Below, piece by piece: positions 1 to 7,517 of a stretch of 64,000 bases of DNA. The translations under genes were made by a program, and so were the position numbers. The notes beneath the pieces were generated by a model. That model was not told where the DNA came from and ran no database searches. It saw only the letters and a list, made by a program, of their open reading frames with translations. The stretch is taken from assembly GCA_964489955.1 (NCBI GenBank), contig CAZBAV010000014.1:1-64000 (forward strand), written 5' to 3'. Each line of letters begins with the position of its first letter. Positions within the stretch are counted from its first letter, which is position 1. This DNA is from Leadbetterella sp964489955 (GTDB lineage Bacteria; Bacteroidota; Bacteroidia; Cytophagales; Spirosomataceae).

Positions 1-812
1 GTGCTAGTGTAAATCCATTTGCCATCGGCAGAGTAAGTCCCACCGGAAAAAGAAGTAAGTCCATTTACCAAAGCTCGTGGCGTAGCTCCTTCTTTAACCT
101 CTATTTCATAAAGGTGACTAAATGAGATAGTATTGTTAAGGTTAGCTTCGCCCTGGAAATTCAGGCGGGTAAATACGCGAGTTTTTTTATCGTCCTCGCT
201 TTTGTTCAGATAGGCACGTATTTCTTCTAAACTTCCATCTGGATTTGCTTTTGTTTTTTTGTCTTTAAAAATATAGGAGTCGTCAGCAAACCCCGGTTTT
301 TCTAGTGAAAACGCAGGTAGACTCTTAGAAGGATTAATGATGCTATCATTAGTTATTTCATTCAAAGACATACTCACACTATATAGAATTTTTGAGCCGT
401 CCGGACTAAAAGAAGGAGAAGAAGCACCGTATTTAGAATTTGTAAGCTGCCAGGGCTCTCCACCTTCTAAAGGGAGGATAAATATTTGCGACTTATCTTT
501 AGCACGCCTCACAAATGCCACTTTTTTGCCATCTGGAGACAGTGTTGCCTGGCCTACGCCTTCTTTTCCTCTGGTTAAGGCAATACTGCTTTTACGGTCA
601 CTTGAAACCAGATAGAGTTGGGTACGGTAATCGTATTCCAGGGGGCTCTCTTCCGATTTTTCGGTTGAGCTTAAGGTGTAAATAATTTTGCTACCATTGG
701 TAGAAATAGATGACACTGACTTAATTTTTGTAAGGTCAGTAACCTGAATCCTATCTGTTTGAGCAAGCAAACCAAACGGTAGGCAAATGAGGTAAAAAAG
801 TATTCTTTTCAT
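1..812 (-). CDS. S9 family (prolyl oligopeptidase-type) peptidase, N-terminal part
   Basis: The gene runs off the left edge, so only the first 270 codons are visible. It opens with a signal peptide (MKRILFYLICLPFGLLAQ), so the protein is exported. The visible part is a beta-propeller with PD40/TolB-type blades: the motifs LSPDGKKVAFVRR (about residues 93-105) and FSPDGSKILYS (about 132-142) are typical of the N-terminal propeller of S9 peptidases, which gates a C-terminal alpha/beta-hydrolase domain. That catalytic domain would lie beyond position 1, so peptidase activity is inferred from the propeller type and not seen. A plain TolB/WD40-like protein is the alternative. A terminator for the upstream symporter gene separates the two genes, so this one probably has its own promoter. 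Confidence 0.72.
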   Translation of the reverse strand, partial: MKRILFYLICLPFGLLAQTDRIQVTDLTKIKSVSSISTNGSKIIYTLSSTEKSEESPLEYDYRTQLYLVSSDRKSSIALTRGKEGVGQATLSPDGKKVAFVRRAKDKSQIFILPLEGGEPWQLTNSKYGASSPSFSPDGSKILYSVSMSLNEITNDSIINPSKSLPAFSLEKPGFADDSYIFKDKKTKANPDGSLEEIRAYLNKSEDDKKTRVFTRLNFQGEANLNNTISFSHLYEIEVKEGATPRALVNGLTSFSGGTYSADGKWIYTS

Positions 813-835
813 GGGTTAAAGAAAGTATTAAATTA

Positions 836-860
836 AAAAAGGAGGCCTAAGCCTCCGGTA
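836..860 (-). terminator. Intrinsic terminator after the symporter gene
   Basis: On the minus strand a GC-rich stem (GGAGGC, loop TTAG, GCCTCC in approximate form) is followed by a run of T. It lies between the stop of the symporter (864) and the start of the S9 peptidase gene (812). Confidence 0.8.
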
Positions 861-863
861 AAA

Positions 864-2288
864 TTAAATATTCAAAGGCTCATTCATCCGTTCTTCATCT
901 AGTTCACCTTCCCAACGGGCTATTACTACAGAAGCTAGGCAGTTTCCTATAACATTTACAGACGTACGTCCCATATCCATGAGTTCATCAATCCCCAAAA
1001 TGGCTGCAATGATAAAGGTAGGTAAACCAAACTGGTCAGCAGTGGCTATTAGAATGATAAGTGACGCCCTTGGTATAGCAGCTACGCCTTTACTCGTAAT
1101 CATTAGAGTAAGGCAAATCATTAACTGCTGGCCAATAGATAAGTCCATCCCTGCAGCCTGAGCCACAAAAATAGAAGCCAGAGAAAGATAGAGAGTAGTG
1201 CCGTCTAGGTTAAAACTATAGCCTGTAGGTACCACGAAAGATACAATTTTTCTAGGAACACCAAATGCTTCCATGTTACTCATTACTTTTGGCAGAGCGG
1301 CATCAGAACTGGTAGTAGCAAAAGCAATTGTTACCGGTTCTTTTATGGCATGGAAGAATTTCTTTATAGGCACTTTCCAATACAATGCCACGGGAAGAAG
1401 GACCAAAAGTATAAAGGCTATTAAAGCCATATATAGAGTAAAGAGAAGCAAAAACAGGTATTTGAGTATATCTATGCCCATTTCTCCCACTGTATAAGCC
1501 ATGGCTGCACCTACACCAAACGGAGCAAAGTACATAATAATATTGGTGTATTTAAACATAGCTTCCGAGAGGCTCTCCGTAAAATCTACGATTGGTTTAC
1601 GTTTTTTCTCTTCTACCATAGCAAGGCCAATACCAAAGATTACAGAGAATATCACAATTTGTAAAACTTGGTTTTCAAATACAGATTTTACAATGTTTTC
1701 AGGAAATACATCCCGGAAGAAAGCCAGAGTTTTAAATAGTCCCTGTGCACCCTCCGGTAGTTTTTCCAGAATTGGGGCATCTACGGAGGTTTTATTGACG
1801 GTTGGTAATTCTTCATGTGGGATTTTGCTCATGTCAATGCCCACACCTGCTTTGGTCAGGTTTATAGCTGCTAAGCCGATAAACAATGCCATAGTTGTAG
1901 CACAGTAAAAATAAAGCATGCTTTTCCAGGCCATACGACCTACCTGCTTTAGGTCAGACTGTCCTGCTATTCCATAAACCAAGGTGGCAAAAAGTATTGG
2001 GCCCACAATAGTTTTTATCAGTTTAATGAAGCCCTGACTTAGTGGTTTGAGGGCTATAGCTACATTGTGGTAATCATATCCAAGGAAAATTCCGATGATA
2101 ATACTTACTAGAATCCAGGTAGTTAAATTTTTTTTATTGATGGCATAAACAATCACTCCAATTACTGCTAACCAGCGACCTGCTAATAAAACATCATCAG
2201 AAATTGCATCAGAAAGGAAGTTTATACCATATAAGAAAGATGTTATAATAAGTGCTACTAAAGGGAATAACCGTAGGAATTTTTTCAT
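864..2288 (-). CDS. Dicarboxylate/amino acid:cation symporter (DAACS/GltP-DctA family)
   Basis: This is a 474-residue inner-membrane secondary transporter that imports dicarboxylates or acidic amino acids with Na+ or H+. Family signatures are visible in the C-terminal half: AFATTSSDAALPKVM (reentrant loop HP1, serine-rich) near residue 323, the GYSFNLDGTTLY segment (TM7 NMDGT-like motif) near 357, and TSKGVAAIPRAS (HP2) near 400. The N-terminus carries two or three extra hydrophobic segments before the usual first helix, which makes it somewhat longer than GltP (about 430 residues). Substrate cannot be decided from sequence alone. It is a monocistronic gene with its own terminator. Confidence 0.9.
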   Translation of the reverse strand: MKKFLRLFPLVALIITSFLYGINFLSDAISDDVLLAGRWLAVIGVIVYAINKKNLTTWILVSIIIGIFLGYDYHNVAIALKPLSQGFIKLIKTIVGPILFATLVYGIAGQSDLKQVGRMAWKSMLYFYCATTMALFIGLAAINLTKAGVGIDMSKIPHEELPTVNKTSVDAPILEKLPEGAQGLFKTLAFFRDVFPENIVKSVFENQVLQIVIFSVIFGIGLAMVEEKKRKPIVDFTESLSEAMFKYTNIIMYFAPFGVGAAMAYTVGEMGIDILKYLFLLLFTLYMALIAFILLVLLPVALYWKVPIKKFFHAIKEPVTIAFATTSSDAALPKVMSNMEAFGVPRKIVSFVVPTGYSFNLDGTTLYLSLASIFVAQAAGMDLSIGQQLMICLTLMITSKGVAAIPRASLIILIATADQFGLPTFIIAAILGIDELMDMGRTSVNVIGNCLASVVIARWEGELDEERMNEPLNI

Positions 2289-2484
2289 TTATTCTTGCTT
2301 AGGTTTTAGGTTAAAAGACTAAGATCCTTTGGGTAAAATACGGTACTGTATGACCAAAGGTTATATACAAAAATAGGGCGTATTATCTTGAATCAAAGCC
2401 AAAAGGTGGAAGTTTTTAATAAAAACCTTTGCAGAGACTTCTTTTGCGAGGTAATTACTGCGTAGAAAACACCTTGGCTCAGTG

Positions 2485-2492
2485 TATATTTG
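2485..2492 (+). promoter_or_regulatory. Candidate -7 box for the GH30 gene
   Basis: TATATTTG matches the Bacteroidota -7 consensus TAnnTTTG and lies 22 bases before the ATG at 2515. No good -33 TTTG is visible at the expected distance. Confidence 0.45.
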
Positions 2493-2514
2493 GAGAAATT
2501 ATTAAGAAAATAAT

Positions 2515-3960
2515 ATGTTAAAATGGAAGAGTAGGAGAATCAGCTGGATAATAATGGGAATAGTATATTTACTGGCGGCTTGCAAAACCAAAGAACCTAT
2601 AAATGAGCCCATAAGTACTTTTGTGGTAGATATGTCGATAACAAACGGCTCTCAAGCTAAGCTTTTGAGGGAAGAGCATTTAGGAACTTCTACGGCAGTA
2701 CAAACCAATTTAGGAGGATATAGGATTGTTCTAGATGGGAGCTTGTTACAAGAAATTGATGGCTTTGGAGCTGCCCTTACAGAGTCTTCGGCTTATCTTT
2801 TCCAAGAAAAGCTGGAAGGTGCTCAGCAAAATGCGGTTTTACACCAGCTTTTCAATCCCGAAAATGGTATAGGTATTTCCTATCTTAGGATTACAATGGG
2901 TGCTTCAGACTTTGCCTTATCGGATTACACCTACAATGACCTGCCGGAAGGCAGTACAGATTCTGATTTAAGCAAGTTCTCTATCGCCAGGGACAAAGAA
3001 TATGTTATACCTGTATTGAAGAAAATTTTGGCGATTTCTCCTCACCTTAAGATTATGGCTAGCCCTTGGTCTGCACCTGCATGGATGAAAACTAATGGCA
3101 AATTAGCCGGCGGGAAACTAAAAAAGGAGTGGTACAGTGCATATGCTAATTATTTTGTAAAGTATCTAAAATCCTACCAAGAGGAAGGAATAAATATCCA
3201 CAGTATTTCTGTACAAAATGAACCCTTACATGAGGCCTCGTACCCATCAATGAGGATGGACGCTTCTGAGCAGGGCGATTTTATAAAGAATTATTTGGGG
3301 CCATTACTTGAGCAGGAGAAGTTGGGGGTGAAGATTTTGGTTTATGACCATAACTGGGACAAGCCTGAATATCCTCTAGAGCTTTTGAATGACCCGGCTG
3401 TGAAAAAGTATATAGCAGGGTCCGCTTTCCACGCCTACGCGGGGGATGTATCAGCAATGGGGGCAGTGAAAGAGACTCATCCGGATAAAGACGTCTATTT
3501 TACAGAAATATCTGGAGGTGAGTGGGCAAAGGATTTTGGTAGTAATCTTGTGTGGAATATGAGAAATATCTTTATAGGTAGTACCCGTAACTGGTCCAAA
3601 AACGCATTGTTGTGGAATCTAGCTCTTGATACTAGTTTTGGTCCCAGGAACGGAGGATGCCAAGATTGCCGTGGAGTGGTAACAATAGGAAATGTGCAGA
3701 ATGTAACGTATAATGTAGAATATTATGCTATTGCCCATTTTTCAAAGTTTGTAAAACCTGGTGCCAAAAGGATTTCTACTGAAGCTTTTGCCGCTTCTTC
3801 TGGAATAGATCAGGTAGCTTTTTTGAATCCTGACGGGAGTAAAGTGGTAATAGTATTAAATAGTAATACGGAGTCTCGTTTAATAATTTTAGAGTCTGGT
3901 AATTCGCAAATTACGCACTCTCAGGAGGGGCTTTCTGTGGTGACTTATAGGGTAAAATAG
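2515..3960 (+). CDS. GH30 family glucosylceramidase-like lipoprotein
   Basis: A 481-residue secreted glycoside hydrolase. The N-terminus has a hydrophobic stretch ending in a lipobox (LLAAC, Cys23), so the enzyme should be lipid-anchored. GH30 landmarks are in order: IDGFGAALTESSA (81-93), SPWSAPAWMKTNG (183-195), SVQNEP with the predicted acid/base Glu236, and FTEISGG with the predicted nucleophile Glu331. The C-terminal 70 residues form the small beta domain found in this family, with the VAFLNPDGSKVVIVLN motif. Members cleave beta-glucosidic or beta-xylosidic linkages in glycolipids or polysaccharides; the exact substrate is unknown. It stands alone, convergent with rpsG, and shares a bidirectional terminator with it. 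Confidence 0.9.
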   Translation: MLKWKSRRISWIIMGIVYLLAACKTKEPINEPISTFVVDMSITNGSQAKLLREEHLGTSTAVQTNLGGYRIVLDGSLLQEIDGFGAALTESSAYLFQEKLEGAQQNAVLHQLFNPENGIGISYLRITMGASDFALSDYTYNDLPEGSTDSDLSKFSIARDKEYVIPVLKKILAISPHLKIMASPWSAPAWMKTNGKLAGGKLKKEWYSAYANYFVKYLKSYQEEGINIHSISVQNEPLHEASYPSMRMDASEQGDFIKNYLGPLLEQEKLGVKILVYDHNWDKPEYPLELLNDPAVKKYIAGSAFHAYAGDVSAMGAVKETHPDKDVYFTEISGGEWAKDFGSNLVWNMRNIFIGSTRNWSKNALLWNLALDTSFGPRNGGCQDCRGVVTIGNVQNVTYNVEYYAIAHFSKFVKPGAKRISTEAFAASSGIDQVAFLNPDGSKVVIVLNSNTESRLIILESGNSQITHSQEGLSVVTYRVK

Positions 3961-3985
3961 GAATATCCTGCGAATGAGATATGCA

Positions 3986-4023
3986 CAAAAAAAGAGCCTA
4001 TCATTTCTGATAGGCTCTTTTTT
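3986..4023. terminator. Bidirectional terminator between GH30 gene and rpsG
   Basis: A perfect 13-bp stem (AAAGAGCCTATCA / TGATAGGCTCTTT) with loop TTTC is flanked by A and T runs on both sides, so it can stop transcription from both convergent genes. Confidence 0.92.
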
Positions 4024-4039
4024 ATGACTTCCAGAGTTA

Positions 4040-4507
4040 TTACAATCTGAAGTGCGAGAATGCCTTGTTTGCATCAGCCATTCTGTGCGTATCATCTTTC
4101 TTCTTCACAGAAGCACCTTCACCTTTCGATGCAGCGATGATTTCACCAGCAAGACGCTCAGTCATGGTTTTTTCACCACGCCTACGAGCGTAGCTAATCA
4201 TCCATTTCATACCAAGAGATTGCTTACGCTCTGCTCTTACTTCGGTAGGAACCTGAAAAGTAGCACCACCTACACGACGGCTTTTTACTTCTACAGCTGG
4301 CATTACATTACTAAGTGCCTTTTTCCATACCTCAAGACCATTTTCACTTGTTTTTTTCTCAACAATCTCTAATGCTCCGTAGAAAATGCCGTAAGAAAGT
4401 GACTTCTTACCGTCATACATTAGGTTGTTTACAAATTTCGTTACCGTAACGTCCCTAAACTTAGGGTCAGGCAATACGTAACGCTTTTTTGGTTTTGCTT
4501 TTCTCAT
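4040..4507 (-). CDS. rpsG: 30S ribosomal protein S7
   Basis: A 155-residue protein of normal length for S7, which nucleates folding of the 3' major domain of 16S rRNA and contacts tRNA in the E site. The start MRKAKPKKRYVLPDP and the block TKFVNNLMYDGKKS are typical of Bacteroidota S7; GGATFQVPTEVR and RLAGEIIAA follow. It lies 122 bases downstream of rpsL in the same direction, as in the str operon. It is followed directly by a strong terminator, so fusA and rpsJ, which often follow in this operon, are not in the transcript. Confidence 0.98.
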   Translation of the reverse strand: MRKAKPKKRYVLPDPKFRDVTVTKFVNNLMYDGKKSLSYGIFYGALEIVEKKTSENGLEVWKKALSNVMPAVEVKSRRVGGATFQVPTEVRAERKQSLGMKWMISYARRRGEKTMTERLAGEIIAASKGEGASVKKKDDTHRMADANKAFSHFRL

Positions 4508-4629
4508 TTCTTAAACTTTTAAGAAGGTTTCGTTTAACGATTTAAACTAATTCACATTCGGTAAAAACCTGAACATTACTTCCCTTTATAATTTCAACCT
4601 AACGGTTGATATAAAGATTTTCTTGTTAA

Positions 4630-5043
4630 TTATTTCTTTTTACCTTTTGTTGGAGCTGCTGCTACCTGACCCGGCTTCGGACGTTTAGCACCATACTTCG
4701 AGCGAGATTTCTTACGGTTATTCACACCGGCTGTATCCAATGCCCCACGAACAATGTGGTAACGTACCCCTGGAAGGTCTTTTACTCTACCGCCTCTAAT
4801 CAATACGATTGAGTGCTCTTGTAGGTTATGGCCTTCACCTGGTATGTATGCGTTAACTTCTTTTTGGTTAGTTAAACGCACACGAGCTACCTTTCTAAGA
4901 GCCGAGTTTGGCTTCTTAGGAGTAGTAGTGTACACACGTGTACATACACCTCTACGTTGAGGACATGAATCCAATGCCGGAGATTTAGAATTGTACTGTA
5001 AAGTTTCTCTCCCTTTTCTTACTAACTGTTGTATAGTAGGCAT
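4630..5043 (-). CDS. rpsL: 30S ribosomal protein S12
   Basis: A 137-residue S12, the decoding-centre protein. The sequence is canonical: start MPTIQQLVRKGRE, then TTPKKPNSALRKVARVRL and VKDLPGVRYH. The lysines in PKKPNSA and GRVKDLPG that mutate in streptomycin-resistant strains (E. coli K42/K43 and K87/K88 numbering) are the wild-type residues, so target-based resistance is not indicated. The tail is basic and Ala/Lys-rich, as is common in the phylum. It is first in a two-gene operon with rpsG. A TACCTTTG -7 box lies 55 bases upstream. Confidence 0.98.
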   Translation of the reverse strand: MPTIQQLVRKGRETLQYNSKSPALDSCPQRRGVCTRVYTTTPKKPNSALRKVARVRLTNQKEVNAYIPGEGHNLQEHSIVLIRGGRVKDLPGVRYHIVRGALDTAGVNNRKKSRSKYGAKRPKPGQVAAAPTKGKKK

Positions 5044-5097
5044 TGTAAACTGTTAAAAATTAATTAATTAAAAAAAAATATCCCTTTTTTGGGAGTG

Positions 5098-5105
5098 CAA
5101 AGGTA
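5098..5105 (-). promoter_or_regulatory. Candidate -7 box of the rpsL-rpsG operon
   Basis: On the minus strand this reads TACCTTTG, matching TAnnTTTG, about 55 bases before the rpsL start. The leader between the box and the ATG is AT-rich and has a short CCC-A6-GGG palindrome. Confidence 0.55.
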
Positions 5106-5252
5106 GGATAAATATCTGAACTATAAAACATTTTGTGTAAAATAATATAAAGTAAAAGCCTCTATCACAAGGGGTTCACGGATGATTTAAGCATTTTTTT
5201 GATAGTTCGGCATTTCGGTTTTAGCTTTGGCTTCAATTTACACCAAAAATAT

Positions 5253-6026
5253 ATGTTTAAATTAACTAAGAAGGTAGCTATTGTGACCGGCGGTGCTAGT
5301 GGGATAGGCCTGGAGATTTCCAGAGCTTTTGCCAAAAGAGGTGCTATTGTTCACATTTTTGAGCTGAACCTTGATTTGGCGGAGCGGGAAGCTGACCTTA
5401 TTAAGGCCAATGGTGGGGTAGCTTATGCACACAAAGTTGACGTCTCAAACCAGGCACATGTAGCAGATATTGTTTCTAAAATTGGGGAAGTACAGGCCAT
5501 TGATGTTCTGGTAAACAATGCAGGAATTTCACATATTGGTACGGTGGAGTCTACTTCAGAAAGCGATTTAGATAGAATATATAATGTCAATGTAAAGGGA
5601 GCATACAATTGTATGCAAGCGGTTATTCCATTTATGAAGAACCAAACTGGTGGAGTTATTATCAATATGGCTTCAATAGCTGCCTCCGTTGGAATTCCGG
5701 ACCGTTTTGCTTATTCAATGAGTAAAGGGGCTATAAAAGCAATGACTATGCAGGTAGCCAAAGACTATGTTGGTAATAATATTAGATGCAATTGCATCTC
5801 GCCAGCTCGTGTACATACTCCGTTTGTGGATGGTTTTATTAAGAAAACATATCCGGGGAAAGAGGCCGAAATGTTTGAAAAACTGGCCAAAACCCAGCCT
5901 ATTGGGAGAATGGCAAAAGCCGAGGAAATTGCAGCACTGGCTGTTTACTTGGCTTCAGATGAGGCGTCGTTTATTACAGGTACAGACTATCCAATTGATG
6001 GAGGTTTTATAACATTAAATAATTAA
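5253..6026 (+). CDS. SDR family oxidoreductase, probable 2-keto-3-deoxy-L-fuconate dehydrogenase
   Basis: A 257-residue classical short-chain dehydrogenase. Start at 5253 (MFKLTKKVAIVTGG) is preferred over an in-frame start 54 bases upstream because the family begins just before the first beta strand. Visible motifs: cofactor-binding TGGASGIG (12-19), NNAG (88-91), and catalytic Asn113, Ser141, Tyr154 and Lys158 (YSMSK). Its partner nine bases downstream is an FAH-family hydrolase of the kind that cleaves 2,4-diketo-3-deoxy-L-fuconate. In the non-phosphorylated fucose pathway an SDR enzyme makes exactly that substrate. The specific activity is therefore inferred from the pairing; L-fucose dehydrogenase or another sugar SDR is possible. 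Confidence 0.8.
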   Translation: MFKLTKKVAIVTGGASGIGLEISRAFAKRGAIVHIFELNLDLAEREADLIKANGGVAYAHKVDVSNQAHVADIVSKIGEVQAIDVLVNNAGISHIGTVESTSESDLDRIYNVNVKGAYNCMQAVIPFMKNQTGGVIINMASIAASVGIPDRFAYSMSKGAIKAMTMQVAKDYVGNNIRCNCISPARVHTPFVDGFIKKTYPGKEAEMFEKLAKTQPIGRMAKAEEIAALAVYLASDEASFITGTDYPIDGGFITLNN

Positions 6027-6035
6027 AAAGATTAT

Positions 6036-6892
6036 ATGAAATTAATAAGATTTGGAGAGTTTGGAAATGAAAAACCAGGCATACTTACCACAGATGGTAA
6101 ATGGCTTGATGTTTCCGCTTTTGTTGAAGATTACAACGAGGCTTTTTTCGGTAATGACGGATTAGCACGTTTAACTGACTGGCTTTCTACAAATATTAAA
6201 GATTGTCCAGAAGTATCCAAAGACACCCGTTTAGGTTCATGTGTAGCCCGTCCCTCCAAAATAATTTGTATAGGGTTAAACTACGCAAAACACGCTGCGG
6301 AATCAGGTATGGATATTCCCAAAGAGCCAATAGTATTTTTTAAATCTACTACAGCTCTATCTGGACCTAATGACTATGTAATTATCCCAAGAAACTCCGT
6401 AAAAACTGACTGGGAAGTAGAATTGGCAGTGGTTATAGGTAAAAAAGCTTCTTATGTGGATGCCAAAGACGCGTATGAGTATATAGCTGGATATTGTACG
6501 CACAATGACTACTCTGAAAGGGAATTCCAACTAGAGCGTGGCGGACAGTGGGTAAAAGGAAAATCAAATGACACTTTTGCTCCGCTAGGGCCATTTTTAG
6601 CAACTAAAGAGGAAGTAACCGATGTGCATAATCTAAATCTATGGCTAAAGCTTAATGGAGAAAAAATACAGGATTCAAACACAAATGACTTGATTTTTGA
6701 TCTCCCGTATCTAATTGAGCACTTAAGCCAATTTATGACCTTACTTCCTGGCGATGTCATCTCTACAGGTACACCTGCTNNNNNNNNNNCCTTGGCTTTA
6801 AACCACCTAAATACCTAAAACCTGGAGATGTAGTAGAATTGGGAATCGAAGGATTAGGTGAACAGAAGCAAACAGCGGAAGCGTATAGATAG
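6036..6892 (+). CDS. Fumarylacetoacetate hydrolase family protein, crossed by an assembly gap
   Basis: The first 248 codons read as an FAH-superfamily enzyme: start MKLIRFGEFGNEKPGIL, then KIICIGLNYAKHAAESG, FFKSTTALSGPND, VELAVVIGKKA and YCTHNDYSERE, which carry the acidic metal ligands of the fold. At GTPA (ending 6779) ten N begin. After the gap the frame beginning CTT at 6791 gives LGFKPPKYLKPGDVVELGIEGLG and ends at TAG 6890-6892, exactly the family C-terminus. The gap length is a placeholder: family GTPAGVGLGFKP would need about 8 missing bases, not 10. The gene is therefore probably intact. Likely role: hydrolysis of 2,4-diketo-3-deoxy-L-fuconate to pyruvate and lactate, paired with the SDR gene upstream; ureidoglycolate lyase-like activity is the main alternative. 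Confidence 0.82.
6780..6789. other. 10-N assembly gap inside the FAH gene
   Basis: Ten N with no repeated flanking sequence. Reading frames on the two sides differ by one if the N count is taken literally, but both are conserved FAH sequence, so the count is arbitrary. Confidence 0.97.
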
Positions 6893-6915
6893 TGAACAAC
6901 TAAAAGTGGTTTCGG

Positions 6916-6931
6916 CTAAAAACTAAAAACT
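6916..6931 (+). repeat. Short AT-rich repeat before the four-helix-bundle gene
   Basis: CTAAAAACTAAAAACT lies just upstream of the gene at 6940. Its core TAAAAACTAA recurs on the opposite strand in the repeat block downstream (7381-7513), so the gene sits between loosely inverted copies. Confidence 0.6.
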
Positions 6932-6939
6932 CTTTTCAT

Positions 6940-7293
6940 ATGGCTGATAGCATATTACGAGATAAGAGCTATTCTTTTGCGATTCGAGTTGTTAATCTAG
7001 GAAGACATCTACAAAGTAATCAGAAAGAGTTTATCCTTTCTAAACAGATTATTAGAAGTGGAACAGCTATAGGTGCTTTGTTGAGAGAGGCTGAGTTTGG
7101 TCAAAGTAAAGCAGATTTTATTAGCAAAATGTACATCAGCCTAAAGGAAGCCAACGAAACGGACTACTGGCTTAATCTTTTGTTTGATACAGGATTGATA
7201 GAGGAGATTCCTTACAATAGTATTAAGGCCGATTGTAAAGAAATTATAGCGATGTTGGTTTCGAGTATAAAAACATTGAAAAGCTCTTCTTGA
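6940..7293 (+). CDS. Four-helix-bundle protein (23S rRNA intervening-sequence protein family)
   Basis: A 117-residue, all-helical protein. The block KQIIRSGTAIGALLREAEFGQSKADFISKM (given here in part: SGTAIGALLREAE, residues 46-58) and ALKEANET-like SLKEANETDYWLNLL (about 67-81) are the hallmarks of the four-helix-bundle/S23 family, first known from insertions in 23S rRNA genes of Leptospira. Family members form pentamers in the structures known; their function is not established. The gene begins 47 bases after the FAH stop and is bordered on both sides by AT-rich repeats with the core TTAAAAACTAA, which suggests an inserted element. No transposase or terminal duplication that I can recognise accompanies it. 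Confidence 0.88.
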   Translation: MADSILRDKSYSFAIRVVNLGRHLQSNQKEFILSKQIIRSGTAIGALLREAEFGQSKADFISKMYISLKEANETDYWLNLLFDTGLIEEIPYNSIKADCKEIIAMLVSSIKTLKSSS

Positions 7294-7380
7294 CTCTATT
7301 TAAATAGTTTTTAATAAGCAGTATATGTATGTTAATTTGGTTATCATATGTTTAACGGACTGATTTTTAAACATTTTGAA

Positions 7381-7513
7381 CTATTAACTTATATAGATGA
7401 ATTTCAACTTTTAACTATTAGTTTTTAACTTAAAAATACATCACTTTTAACTTTTAGTTTTCAACTATTAACTTAAATGAATTTCAATCACTTTTAACTA
7501 TTAGTTTTTAACT
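7381..7513 (+). repeat. Imperfect tandem direct repeat between the four-helix-bundle gene and the DUF2130 gene
   Basis: Two copies of a roughly 50-base unit lie at 7381-7429 and 7464-7513. Each begins CTATTAACTTA, contains ATGAATTTCAA and ends with TTTTAACTATTAGTTTTTAA. A third, partial copy (CACTTTTAACTTTTAGTTTTC) sits between them. On the minus strand the core is AGTTAAAAACTAATAGTTAA, similar to the repeat at 6916-6931. Confidence 0.75.
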
Positions 7514-7517
7514 GTTT

